DNA of 64,000 nt, taken from positions 1 to 64,000 of the forward strand of contig CANGNF010000014.1 in NCBI GenBank assembly GCA_947455205.1. Reading direction: 5' to 3'. Below are positions 1 to 9,430 of the stretch, piece after piece. The notes below the pieces were generated by a model. It worked only from the letters and a program-made list of their open reading frames with translations. It was not told the origin of the DNA and ran no database searches. The stretch comes from Acetobacteraceae bacterium. Its GTDB lineage: Bacteria > Pseudomonadota > Alphaproteobacteria > Acetobacterales > Acetobacteraceae. A program made the position numbers and the translations under genes. Within the stretch, counting starts at the first letter, position 1. Each line of letters begins with the position of its first letter.

Positions 1-126
1 AACGGCACGGCACAACCTCGCTCTTCGCGGCGCTCGACGTGAAGGCCGGGACCATCATCGGCAAATGCCTGCCGCGTCACCGCGCGCTGGAGTTCCGCCG
101 CTTTCTCGACACCGTCGAGCAGAACG
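1..126 (+). pseudogene. IS630 transposase, upstream fragment (DDE domain)
   Basis: Reading from base 3 gives RHGTTSLFAALDVKAGTIIG and continues to LDTVEQNV, the core of the DDE superfamily endonuclease domain of IS630 transposases. The frame is open at the window edge, so the N-terminus lies outside. After codon GTG at 126-128 the frame enters the IS21 left end and stops about 13 codons later. The continuation is found at 2748-3097, so this is one gene cut in two, not a short independent gene. Confidence 0.85.
122..126. repeat. Target-site duplication, left copy (GAACG)
   Basis: GAACG occurs directly before the TG end of the IS21 element and again directly after its CA end at 2743-2747. Removing the element plus one copy restores the IS630 reading frame (GAG CAG AAC GTG CCC AAG). 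A 5-bp duplication fits the 4-8 bp usual for IS21. Confidence 0.85.
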
Positions 127-172
127 TGCACAGCGACAATCAGGATGAATGGGCGCGTCAATCAGGATGAAT
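127..172. repeat. IS21 left terminal repeats (two CAATCAGGATGAAT copies)
   Basis: CAATCAGGATGAAT occurs at 137-150 and again at 159-172. IS21 ends typically carry several such transposase-binding repeats. The word GCGACAATC seen at 132-140 recurs near the right end of the element. Confidence 0.8.
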
Positions 173-176
173 GTTG

Positions 177-212
177 AAGTTCTGGGCCGGCCCGCGGGCC
201 GGCCCAGAACTT
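177..212. terminator. Perfect 36-nt palindrome inside the IS21 left end
   Basis: The half-site AAGTTCTGGGCCGGCCCG is followed at once by its exact reverse complement, giving an uninterrupted 36-base palindrome, then TTT at 211-213. It lies between the terminal repeats and istA. The likely role is an intrinsic terminator blocking transcription entering from the host gene; a protein-binding cruciform is the alternative. The sequence is certain, the role is inferred. Confidence 0.6.
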
Positions 213-340
213 TGGCGATGTCCTGAGGGGCGTCGCTTGCGATCGCGGGGCGTGTCGGGATGGAAGGTTCTCAAACGAGGGCCACTCCGTTGCCCGGCAG
301 TTCCATCAACGACCAGCAGGCGAGGCTCTACATGTCATGA

Positions 341-1795
<1,455 letters not shown>

Positions 1796-1796
1796 G

Positions 1797-2621
1797 ATGA
1801 TGCGCATGACCGCTACCACAACCAATGCCGCAGCCACCGATGCCGGCCGCCTGGCCCTGATGCTTGGCGAACTCCGCCTGCCCACCATCGCCCGGGCGTG
1901 GCCCGACCTGGCCGAGGTGGCCAACCGCGAGGGCTGGCCAGCCGCCCGCTTTCTCGCTGCCCTGCTGGAGCACGAACTGGCCGACCGCGCCCGCCGCCGC
2001 ATCGAGCGGCACCTGTTCGAGGCCCGCCTGCCGCCCGGCAAGACCCTCGACAGCTTCGACTTCACCGCCGTGCCGATGGTCAGCCGCGCCCATGTCTTGG
2101 CGCTGGCCGCCAATGATGGCTGGCTCGACGCCGGCCACCACATCCTTTGTTTTGGTCCGCCAGGCTCCGGAAAGTCCCACCTCGCCGCCGGCCTTGGCCA
2201 CGCATTGGTCGAGAACGGCTTTCGCGTCCTGTTCACCCGCACCACCGACCTGGTGCAGCGACTGCAGGTCGCACGCCAGGCACTCGCCCTGGAAGCCGCC
2301 ATCGCCAAGCTCGACAAGTACCACTTGCTGGTCCTCGACGACCTCGCCTACGTCCAGAAATCCCAGGCCGAAACCAGCGTCTTGTTCGAGCTCATAGCCG
2401 CCCGCTACGAGCGCCGCAGCATGCTCATCACCGCCAACCAGCCGTTCAAGGAGTGGGGCAGCATTTTTCCCGAGCCCGCCATGACCCTCGCCGCCGTCGA
2501 CCGCCTCGTCCACCACAGCGTCATCTTCGAGATGAACGTCGACAGCTACCGCCGCCGCGCCGCCAACGCCCGCAAGCCAAAGCAGGCACCACCGCCCGCG
2601 ACAATCAACGCCACAACTTGA
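1797..2621 (+). CDS. istB: IS21-family helper ATPase IstB
   Basis: IstB is the DnaC/DnaA-like AAA+ ATPase that selects the target and stimulates IstA. Walker A is FGPPGSGKSH near residue 120 and Walker B is HLLVLDDLAY near residue 167; ITANQPFKEWGSIF is a typical IstB signature. The start ATG 1797 follows the istA stop by one base (further in-frame ATGs at 1800 and 1806), indicating translational coupling; the longer open frame from 1620 overlaps istA and is not the gene. Length (274 aa) is slightly above the usual 240-265 because of an Ala/Thr-rich N-terminus. It looks intact. Confidence 0.9.
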   Translation: MMRMTATTTNAAATDAGRLALMLGELRLPTIARAWPDLAEVANREGWPAARFLAALLEHELADRARRRIERHLFEARLPPGKTLDSFDFTAVPMVSRAHVLALAANDGWLDAGHHILCFGPPGSGKSHLAAGLGHALVENGFRVLFTRTTDLVQRLQVARQALALEAAIAKLDKYHLLVLDDLAYVQKSQAETSVLFELIAARYERRSMLITANQPFKEWGSIFPEPAMTLAAVDRLVHHSVIFEMNVDSYRRRAANARKPKQAPPPATINATT

Positions 2622-2641
2622 TTGTCGCGCCGCGACAATCA
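2619..2641. terminator. Hairpin at the istB stop codon
   Basis: TGATTGTCGCG and CGCGACAATCA pair around a single C, and the first three bases are the istB stop codon. The same GCGACAATC word occurs at both ends of the element, so this may be a transposase-binding repeat used also as a transcription end. No T-run follows. Confidence 0.5.
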
Positions 2642-2694
2642 GCCATTGCCACCGCGCCCCTCAGCAACAATCATCACTACGCAACGCGATCAAT

Positions 2695-2742
2695 CCATGC
2701 ATCCTGATTGACGCCCGCTTTCAGCCAGATCGTCGCGCTACA
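2695..2742. repeat. IS21 right terminal repeat
   Basis: Read on the minus strand from 2742 it gives TGTAGCGCGACGATCTGGCT and then GTCAATCAGGATGCATG, matching the two repeat units of the left end in order. The terminal CA at 2741-2742 fits the TG...CA rule. Confidence 0.75.
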
Positions 2743-2747
2743 GAACG
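2743..2747. repeat. Target-site duplication, right copy (GAACG)
   Basis: This is the second copy of the 5-bp target sequence; see the left copy at 122-126. Confidence 0.85.
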
Positions 2748-3097
2748 TGCCCAAGAACCTCGACATCCACGTCGTCATGGACAACGCATCCAGCCACAAG
2801 ACTAAGTCGGTCCGCGACTGGTTCGCCAGGCGGCCCAACTGGCACGTGCACTACACGCCAACCTCGGCATCCTGGATCAATCAGGTCGAACGCTTCTTCG
2901 GGCTCATGACCGACGATCAGATCAGGAGCGGCGCTCATCGCTCCACCGCAGAGTTGGAAGCGGCGATCACCGCCTACATCGATGCCCGCAACGCCGATCC
3001 TAAGCCATTCCGTTGGACCAAGACCGCCAACGACATCCTCGCCTCTATCGAGCGGTTCCGCCACCGCACCATCGCTGTCCAGAAACAGTGTGGCTAG
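2748..3097 (+). pseudogene. IS630 transposase, downstream fragment (DDE domain C-terminal half)
   Basis: The frame reads PKNLDIHVVMDNASSHKTKS, with the second catalytic Asp (VVMDN), and WINQVERFFGLMTDDQIR with the final Glu. It continues the upstream fragment (LDTVEQNV joined to PKNLDIH) once the IS21 element and one duplication are removed. The ORF-track start at 2708 lies inside IS21 and is an artefact. The C-terminus is intact, ending at 3097. Confidence 0.88.
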
Positions 3098-3176
3098 AAA
3101 CTTCTCGGTCGGGACACTAGGTCATCGACCGAGCGGGTCGAGGTGCCGTGCATACCCGAGCGGCGCTGCGCTGGTG

Positions 3177-3559
3177 CGCTGGATGCCAGAGGCCGCTGCG
3201 CCGGTGAAGCGGCTGTACGATGCGGGTTATTTCGGTTTCATCGTCAGCCAACGGTCCGGCGTGGCGCATGGATTCTTCCCCGAAGCCCACTGTTCAGAGG
3301 CTCGATGCTTGGATGCTGGAGCAACGGGCACCAGCCGGGGCCAGTATCGATGCCGTTAAGTATTGCCCACATCACCCGGACGGCTCGGTCGCGGCTCATC
3401 GACTGCCGCCGCCGGAAGCCAGCGCCGGGCATGATCAGCGACCTGTTGAAGACATGGCCGGTAGACGAGGTTGCGTCCTTCACGATCGGCGACCGCGACA
3501 CCGATATCGCTGCGGCAAGGCTGCCGGGATTGCTGGGCCCCTACCGGTGTGGCGCAGGC
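3177..3559 (+). pseudogene. Decayed GmhB/HisB-type HAD phosphatase
   Basis: Three frames in succession encode pieces of a D-glycero-D-manno-heptose-1,7-bisphosphate 7-phosphatase-like protein. Frame one gives RWMPEAAAPVKRLYDAGYF and SGVAHGFFPE; frame two, from about 3292, gives DAWMLE and the zinc-loop sequence YCPHHPDGS; frame three, from about 3395, gives RKPAPGMISDLLKTWPVD and FTIGDRDTDIAAA, the last HAD motif. At least two frameshifts separate them, and the N-terminus with the nucleophile DxD is missing, probably lost at the IS630 boundary about 60 bases upstream. It cannot make an active enzyme. The family assignment is by motif recognition. Confidence 0.75.
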
Positions 3560-3721
3560 CAGCCACGGAGGTGGTGGTTGTCTTCCAGTAGCCAGGAAAA
3601 TTGTAGCGCGCAGCCGCTCAGTGCGCAGGGCCCGACAGGGGGTGCGAGCCAAGTTCGCGCTGGCCCAGGCTTCGTCGATCAAGACGAGCCTGGTCGGATC
3701 GAGTGCAACTTCTACAGTTTT
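3560..3721 (-). pseudogene. Second IS630-type transposase scrap (minus strand)
   Basis: The minus-strand frame contains LDPTRLVLIDEAWASANLAR and then LRTERLRATI, matching the start of the IS630 DDE domain (usually LVFIDETWAKTNM...RGERL). The rest of the domain and both ends are absent. It directly abuts the decayed phosphatase, so two remnants of different origin are fused here. Confidence 0.65.
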
Positions 3722-3746
3722 GTCAGCGAATGGATCACGCCGATGA

Positions 3747-4520
3747 TCAGCTGCGGAACTGCGCCCCAGCGTCCACATCCAGCGTGCTGCCGCTCAGATA
3801 GCCGCCGCGCGGGCTGGCGCAGAATACCGCCAGGTCGGCGATCTCCTCGGCCTTGCCGGCACGGCCGAGCGACAACCCGCTCATCATCTCTTCCCAGCGG
3901 CTCTCGTCGCCAAACTTGTTCTTCGCCCGCGTCTTGCTGAGCGTGACAATTCGGTCCGTCATCGTGGCACCCGGCGCGATGCCCACCACGCGCACACCCT
4001 TGTCCGTGCTGCGGCCACCGAGCGCGCCAGTGAAGGCGATCAGCGCCGCATTGCCCGCAGCGCCGCAGATATAGTCCGCGCGTGGCGCCCGCCCGGCCAT
4101 CCCGATGATGTTGACGATGACGCCGGCGCCCCTCGCCTCCAACCCCGGCAGATAGAGCTGCGTTAGGTGAATGTAGCCGAACACCTTGAGGTTCCAGGCC
4201 TCGATCCACTTCGGCAGGCTGATGTCGTGCACCGTGCCACCGGGGATGGCGCCGGCATTGTTCACCAGCACGTCGATCTCACCATGGGCCTTGTGGAGGC
4301 CCTCGCGCGCCGCGGGGTCGCTCAGGTCGGCGGCGTGAGTAGCGACATTGACGTTGTAGCGCGCCTTGATGCCGGCCGCGGCCTTGTCCAACGCCGCGCC
4401 GTCGCGGCTGGCCAAGATCACATCGCAGCCCTCGGCCGCGAAGGCCGTGGCGCAGGCCAGGCCGATGCCCTTCGACGCGCCGGTGACCAGCACGCGCTTG
4501 CCAGCGATTTCCATTTCCAT
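3747..4520 (-). CDS. SDR-family oxidoreductase (subgroup without the YxxxK lysine)
   Basis: A 257-aa Rossmann-fold protein with the cofactor motif TGASKGIG (residues 13-20) and NNAG near residue 92. The start at 4520 (MEMEIAGKRV) has GGAGG 9 bases upstream; the longer frame to 4637 overlaps the preceding gene. In the active-site segment DYICGAAGNAAL the tyrosine is present, but the lysine four residues later, expected in classical SDRs, is alanine. I recall a subgroup with this YIxGxxGNAAL pattern, so this may be a subfamily trait and not decay. Substrate unknown. It lies 37 bp after the TolC-like gene on the same strand and may share its transcript. Confidence 0.85.
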   Translation of the reverse strand: MEMEIAGKRVLVTGASKGIGLACATAFAAEGCDVILASRDGAALDKAAAGIKARYNVNVATHAADLSDPAAREGLHKAHGEIDVLVNNAGAIPGGTVHDISLPKWIEAWNLKVFGYIHLTQLYLPGLEARGAGVIVNIIGMAGRAPRADYICGAAGNAALIAFTGALGGRSTDKGVRVVGIAPGATMTDRIVTLSKTRAKNKFGDESRWEEMMSGLSLGRAGKAEEIADLAVFCASPRGGYLSGSTLDVDAGAQFRS

Positions 4521-4557
4521 GATGCAGAACCTCCCATCCCGTTGGATGGGCCGCACC

Positions 4558-6129
4558 CTACAACCGCGGCGTGATCCCTGAAATCCCCGTCGCCTGTTCC
4601 AGCGTGGCCAGCGCGACAAGATACGCATAGCGCGCATTGTTCGCCGCGGTCCGCGTGCCGTTCAGCGTGCGCAGCGCGTCCATCACGTCCAGCAGGCTGC
4701 GCCCGCCCGCCAAGTAAGCGCGCTCCGAACTCGCATAGGCTTCCTCCGCCCGCGCCACCGCGCCGCCGTTGTACAGTCCCAGCAAGGCCTTCGCCTGCTC
4801 ATACCCCGCCCAGGCTCCGGCGAACTCCGCCCGCGCCTGGAACAGCGCCTGGCGCGCCTGCGCTTCCCACTGGGCCTGCTGCGCCGCCGCCACCGCCAGG
4901 TTCCCCTCGGTGATTGGCCGGGTGAAGATGGGTATCGAGAGCGACAACGCGAACTGGTTGTTGGCGTAGGGCGTGGCATTCGAGATCTGCGGCAGGTTCT
5001 GCGGCAGGCGGGTGCGGTTCCAGCTGGCACCCACCGTCACGTCGCGGGTCCGCGCGGCTTCCACCAGCAGCGTATTGGCCGCCGCCGCGCCGGCCTGGCG
5101 CAACGCCACCAGCACGTCTGGCCGGTTCGGCACCGCCTCGGCCATCTCGTCGCGGCTGACCCCCGGGTCGGCGATGGTGTCGAACCGCCCGCGGATATCG
5201 AAGGCCACCGGGCTCAGCACCGTCCGCACCGTGGTCGGCGCATTGGCCGGCTCGGCGCCACGCGCCGGCGGCGTGGCCCGCCCCGGCCGCACCTGCACCC
5301 TCGGCGCCTCCGGCACGCTCGGCGCAATGCCAAGCGAAGCCAGCGTCCCCGCGCCAGGCTGGAAGGCGCTGGCATCGCTAGCCAGCAGCGCCGCCACCAG
5401 CGCCACGCCCTGGGCATAGGCCTGGGCATTGTTGGTCACATCCGCCTCGAACTGGATGCGGTTGGCCTGGAACCGCAGCAGGTCGCCTTCCGGAATCGCG
5501 CCGTCGCGCAGCTGGCGGCGCAGCAGCGCCTCGGTCCGGTCCAGGCTGGCGCGGTTGGCCAGCGCCACCTCAAGGTTGGCGCGCGCCTGCAACGCACCCA
5601 GGAAGTTCTGCCGCAGCCCAAACAGCTGGCCACGCAGCGCATCCAGCACCTGGGTCTCGGCGACCGAGATGTTCTCCTCGGCCAGCCGGGTCCGCAGCGT
5701 GCGCTTGCCGCCGCGCTCCACCAGCACCGAAAGCCCGGCATTGATGTTGTTCTGCGGCCCCAGGCCCCGCGCGCCGTCGAACGGGTCGCGCCGCGTCTCA
5801 TTGAACTGGGCGGAGGTATTGCCCACCGTCACCTGCGGCGGCGGTAGCGCGCCGGCCACCAGGCGCTGGGCCCGGGCGATGTCCACGCCGCGCCGCGCCG
5901 ACAGCACCAGCAGGTTGCGCTCCACCAGCAGCTTCTCGGCCACGTCCAGCGTCACCACCGGGGTGCCCTGGGGCAGCGGCAGCGGCTGCATGCCGGCGGC
6001 GGTGCCGGGCGCCGCCGGGCGGGGCGCCGGCGCCGGGCGCTGCTGCGCCCCGGCCGGCGGCACCGAAAGCGCGGCCATACCCAGCATCACGGCGGCACCG
6101 CGCCGCACCATGTCACCGACGCTCAGCAT
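4558..6129 (-). CDS. TolC-family outer membrane channel protein
   Basis: The product (about 523 aa) starts with a signal peptide (GAAVMLGMAALSVPPAGA followed by QQRPAPAP) and then shows two copies of the long alpha-helical outer-membrane-efflux-protein domain, for example ERGGKRTLRTRLAEENISVAETQ and the C-terminal AYLAGGRSLLDVMDALRTLN. Such proteins form the trimeric outer membrane exit duct of tripartite pumps. ATG 6129 is chosen because AAGGA lies 9 bases upstream; ATG 6138 sits right on that site and ATG 6111 is a further option. It follows the adaptor gene by about 32 bp, clearly the same operon, but no inner membrane pump gene is adjacent. Confidence 0.85.
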   Translation of the reverse strand: MLSVGDMVRRGAAVMLGMAALSVPPAGAQQRPAPAPRPAAPGTAAGMQPLPLPQGTPVVTLDVAEKLLVERNLLVLSARRGVDIARAQRLVAGALPPPQVTVGNTSAQFNETRRDPFDGARGLGPQNNINAGLSVLVERGGKRTLRTRLAEENISVAETQVLDALRGQLFGLRQNFLGALQARANLEVALANRASLDRTEALLRRQLRDGAIPEGDLLRFQANRIQFEADVTNNAQAYAQGVALVAALLASDASAFQPGAGTLASLGIAPSVPEAPRVQVRPGRATPPARGAEPANAPTTVRTVLSPVAFDIRGRFDTIADPGVSRDEMAEAVPNRPDVLVALRQAGAAAANTLLVEAARTRDVTVGASWNRTRLPQNLPQISNATPYANNQFALSLSIPIFTRPITEGNLAVAAAQQAQWEAQARQALFQARAEFAGAWAGYEQAKALLGLYNGGAVARAEEAYASSERAYLAGGRSLLDVMDALRTLNGTRTAANNARYAYLVALATLEQATGISGITPRL

Positions 6130-6161
6130 CCAATACATTCCTTGCCCGGTACGCCCAGGCG

Positions 6162-7529
6162 TCAATCGATGCGGGCCGCGCGGTCGATGAACAGCGACCC
6201 GCCGGTCACCACGCGCTCACCCTCGCGCAGCCCGTCCAGCACCTGCAGCATGTTGCCGCTGCGCATGCCCAGCGTTACCCGGCGCAGCTCGAAGGTTCGT
6301 TCGTCCAGCGCCGCCCACACGCTGGCCTCGCTGCCGCGGAAGATCACCGCCTGCAGCGGGATCGCCACGTTGCGCGTCGCCTCGCCGACCTCGATCTGGA
6401 AGCTGGCGAACATCTCCGGCTTCAGCAGCCGGTCGGGGTCGCGCACCTCCGCCCGCACCGTCAGCCGGCGCGTCACCGGGTCCAGCCCGGTGCCCAGCGT
6501 GGTGATCACGGCGTCGAACACCCGGTTGGGCAGCGCGCCCACGCGCACCGTCACCGTCTGGCCCAGCCGCATCGCCGGCACATCCACTTCCCGCACCGCC
6601 GCCACCAGCCACATGCTGGACAGGTCCGCGATGGTGAAGACCGGGTCGGCACTGCCGGTGGAGAGCCACTGCCCGGGGCCGACGCGGCGCTGCGTGACGG
6701 TACCCGCGATGGGCGCCACCACCGGCACCACCGCGTTCACCCGGCGGGTCTGCTCGATCTGGGCAATCTCCTCGGCCGGGCGGCCGAGCACGCGCAGCTT
6801 GTCGCGCGCCGCGTCCAGGGTGGCCTGGGCGCTCTTCAGGTCGGATTCGGCCGCACGGGCCGAGGCACGGGCCTGCTCCACCTCTCGCTGAGAGGCCGCG
6901 CGGGCGGCGAACAGGCTGGCCTGCCGGCGTTCCTCGCGCAGCGCCTGGTCCAGCGTGACGCGCGCCTTGCCGGCGGCATCGGCGGCCGAAAGCAGGTCGT
7001 TCGCCGCCCCGGCCAAGTCGGTGGTCTCCACCTCCAGCAGGGTGGCGCCGGCCTGGATATCCTCGCCCAGGCGGGCCAGCGCCCGCACCACGCGGCCGTT
7101 ATACGGCGCGAAGACCGGGGTGGAGCGGTCGTCATTATAGGCGATGCGGCCCTCGGCGACGCGTTCGGCGCGGAACTCCCGCACCGCCATCGCCTCGATC
7201 CGCAGCGCCTTCACCTCGTTCTCGTTCAGCCGAAACTGGCCGGCCGGCAGTACCGGGCCGGCCGGGGCGGCCAGCTTCGGCGCGTGCTGCTCGCCACCGC
7301 CCAGCAGCATCCAGCCCACCGCCAGCGCAGCCGCCGCGGCGCCACCCCACAACAGCCAGCGACGCCGCGGCCCATGCTGGCGCGGCGCTGGTCCCGGCGG
7401 CGGCGGCGCGGCGCCGGTCGGCAGCCCCTCAACCTCCTCGGGCGCCACCTCCGGCAGCAGGCCCTGGGTGGGGTGCATCCCCGCCTGGTGCCCGGTACCG
7501 CTGGCCGGCTGTTGGTGAATCACGTTCAT
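6162..7529 (-). CDS. Periplasmic adaptor (membrane fusion protein), CusB/CzcB type
   Basis: The 455-aa protein has a cytoplasmic Pro-rich N-terminus, one membrane anchor (WLLWGGAAAAALAVGWMLLG, about residues 58-77), a lipoyl/barrel-sandwich hybrid domain (VFAPYNGRVVRALARLGED and VVAPIAGTVTQRRVGPGQWL), a coiled-coil hairpin between them (residues about 170-260), and the beta-barrel and membrane-proximal domains. It resembles adaptors of heavy-metal RND pumps; the N-terminus has scattered histidines (MNVIHQQ, TGHQAGMH). Together with the following TolC-type gene it would bridge an inner membrane pump to the outer membrane, but that pump must be encoded elsewhere. Confidence 0.85.
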   Translation of the reverse strand: MNVIHQQPASGTGHQAGMHPTQGLLPEVAPEEVEGLPTGAAPPPPGPAPRQHGPRRRWLLWGGAAAAALAVGWMLLGGGEQHAPKLAAPAGPVLPAGQFRLNENEVKALRIEAMAVREFRAERVAEGRIAYNDDRSTPVFAPYNGRVVRALARLGEDIQAGATLLEVETTDLAGAANDLLSAADAAGKARVTLDQALREERRQASLFAARAASQREVEQARASARAAESDLKSAQATLDAARDKLRVLGRPAEEIAQIEQTRRVNAVVPVVAPIAGTVTQRRVGPGQWLSTGSADPVFTIADLSSMWLVAAVREVDVPAMRLGQTVTVRVGALPNRVFDAVITTLGTGLDPVTRRLTVRAEVRDPDRLLKPEMFASFQIEVGEATRNVAIPLQAVIFRGSEASVWAALDERTFELRRVTLGMRSGNMLQVLDGLREGERVVTGGSLFIDRAARID

Positions 7530-7577
7530 GGTCGTTCCAGATCAGTCCGGGCGGTCATCCGGCCGGGCTTGCCGCGC

Positions 7578-7601
7578 CCTCCCCCGGCTTTTGGGGGCAG
7601 G
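7578..7601 (-). terminator. Weak hairpin between the ThDP enzyme gene and the adaptor gene
   Basis: CCTCCCCC and GGGGGCAGG can pair with one bulge around a 7-base loop. On the minus strand it lies about 100 bp after the stop of the ThDP enzyme. No T-run follows. The surrounding 7530-7704 gap shows nothing else I can name. Confidence 0.3.
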
Positions 7602-7704
7602 TCGCGACAATGTTCACCAGCCGTAGCATGGCATCCTGCGCCACCCAAGCTTACCGGATTGCTGGGTGAATGCTGAAACCACGGCAACAACCCTGGCCGG
7701 TGCG

Positions 7705-9243
7705 TCAGATATCCAGCTCGATCAGGAACGGCCCCGGCTGGTTGAAGCTCTGCTCCATCAGCTCGGTCACGCCTTCCAGCGTGTTGGTCCGGGCGGCTTC
7801 CACCCCCATGGAGTTGGCCATCTGCACCCAGCTGATATCCGGGTTGCCCAGGTCCAGCATGTCCATGGCGGTGCGCCCGGGGTTGGCGCCCACGTTGCGG
7901 TATTCCCCCAGCAAAATCTGGTACTTGCGGTTGGACAGCAGGATCGTGGTGATCGGCAGTTTCTCCCGCGCCTGGGTCCACAGCCCCTGCACCGTGTACA
8001 TGGCGGAGCCATCCGCCTGCGCCGCGATCACCCGCCGCCCCGGCGCCCCGATGGCGGCGCCGATAGCCACCGGAATGCCATAGCCGATGGCACCGCCGCA
8101 GTTCATCAGCCAGTCATGCGCCGGCGCCGAATGGGTGAACGGGAAGAAACCACGCCCATAGGTGACAGCCTCGTCCACGATGATGCTGTCTTCCGGCATG
8201 ACCGAGGCAATCGCCCGCGCCAGCCCTTCCGGGGAAAGCGCGCCGCGCTGGCGCCCCGGCCGCGGGCCGTTGTCCGGCATGGCCACCTGCGGCGCGCCCA
8301 GTTCGTCGGCCACCGCGCGCAGCGCCGCCTCGGCGTCCTGCTCATAGCGCGTCAGCAGCGCCACGTTGGCGTCGGCCGGGTACAGGATGCTGGGCTTGCC
8401 GGGGTAGCCGAAGAAGCCGACCGGCGCCTTGGCGTTCACCAGCACCAGGTGCTCCACCCCCTTCAGCGCTTCCGTCGCCTGGTCCACCACATAGGGCACG
8501 CGCTCCAGCGGCAGGCGGCCCTGGCCGCGCTGCACGCGGGCGTTGCTGCCCTCGCACATCAGCTTGGCGCCGGTGGCCATGGCGATGCGGTGCGCCTGCT
8601 TCTGCGCGCCTTCCTTCAGCGCCAGGCCGCCCAGCAGCAGCAGCACGTTCTTCTTCTCGCGCAGCAGGCGCGCCACCTGCTGCACCGAATGCGGGTCGGC
8701 GGCCGGCACCGGCGGCACCGCCAGCGCGGGCGCCACCACGCCGCCATCGCCCCATGACGAATCGGAGGGCAGGATCAGCGTGGCGATCTGCCCCGGGCTG
8801 GTCCGCGCCACCTGCACCGCCTGCGCGGCGTCCGCGCCCACTTCCGGCGCGGTGGCCGAGACCTTCACCCAGGCCGAGACGCCGCGCGCCCAGCCTTCGG
8901 TATCGGCGGTCAGCGGCGCGTCGAAGATCCGGTGATAGGTCGCCATGTCGCCGGGGATGTTGACGATGCCGCTGCGCGCCCGCCGCGCGTCGTGCAGGCC
9001 AGCCAGGCCGTTGGCCAGGCCCGGGCCGCAATGCAGCAGGGTCGCCGCCGGCTTTTCCGCCATGCGGAAGTAACCATCCGCCGCCCCGGTGACGATATTC
9101 TCCTGCAGGCCAAGCACGCAGCGCATGCCGGGCACCCGGTCCAGCGCCGCGACGAAGTGCATCTCGGATGTGCCGGGATTGGCGAAACAGACATCAACCC
9201 CGCTGGCCAGCAGGGTGCTGACCAGGCTCTCGGCTCCGTTCAC
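7705..9243 (-). CDS. ThDP-dependent enzyme, acetolactate-synthase-like large subunit
   Basis: The 512-aa protein has the three domains of the POX/AHAS family: an N-terminal pyrimidine-binding domain (FANPGTSEMHFVAALD; the catalytic Glu lies in LGLQENIVTGAADGY), a middle domain, and a C-terminal pyrophosphate domain whose motif reads ADGSAMYTVQGLWTQARE...SNRKY, close to the GDG-N pattern with Ala for the first Gly. GTG 9243 is chosen since GGGAGA lies 8-9 bases upstream and family members start MNGAESLV. No regulatory subunit is adjacent, so it is probably a stand-alone catabolic ThDP enzyme, not the valine-pathway IlvB. Substrate unknown. Confidence 0.85.
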   Translation of the reverse strand: MNGAESLVSTLLASGVDVCFANPGTSEMHFVAALDRVPGMRCVLGLQENIVTGAADGYFRMAEKPAATLLHCGPGLANGLAGLHDARRARSGIVNIPGDMATYHRIFDAPLTADTEGWARGVSAWVKVSATAPEVGADAAQAVQVARTSPGQIATLILPSDSSWGDGGVVAPALAVPPVPAADPHSVQQVARLLREKKNVLLLLGGLALKEGAQKQAHRIAMATGAKLMCEGSNARVQRGQGRLPLERVPYVVDQATEALKGVEHLVLVNAKAPVGFFGYPGKPSILYPADANVALLTRYEQDAEAALRAVADELGAPQVAMPDNGPRPGRQRGALSPEGLARAIASVMPEDSIIVDEAVTYGRGFFPFTHSAPAHDWLMNCGGAIGYGIPVAIGAAIGAPGRRVIAAQADGSAMYTVQGLWTQAREKLPITTILLSNRKYQILLGEYRNVGANPGRTAMDMLDLGNPDISWVQMANSMGVEAARTNTLEGVTELMEQSFNQPGPFLIELDI

Positions 9244-9430
9244 GGCGATCTTCTCCCAAGGAATGACCGCCAGGGTGCTTGAGCCAGCCGCCCGCCGCAA
9301 GGCACGGCGTGCGAAGGCGCCTTCCGGCGGAAGCCGGCCTGCCCAGGCGTCGCGGCGCCGGCGTTACGAATTCCTGGCCGCGCCCGGCGCGGCTGGGCTA
9401 GGCTTGCCGCAACGGGGGAGTTGTTCAGAG

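Noticed and set aside
338-340. Selenocysteine reading of the TGA in istA
   Set aside because: No SECIS-like structure is evident and the homologous position is not cysteine, so a nonsense change is simpler.
7666-8757. 363-aa plus-strand ORF over the ThDP enzyme
   Set aside because: The residues are His/Gln-rich shadow sequence of a well-conserved minus-strand enzyme.
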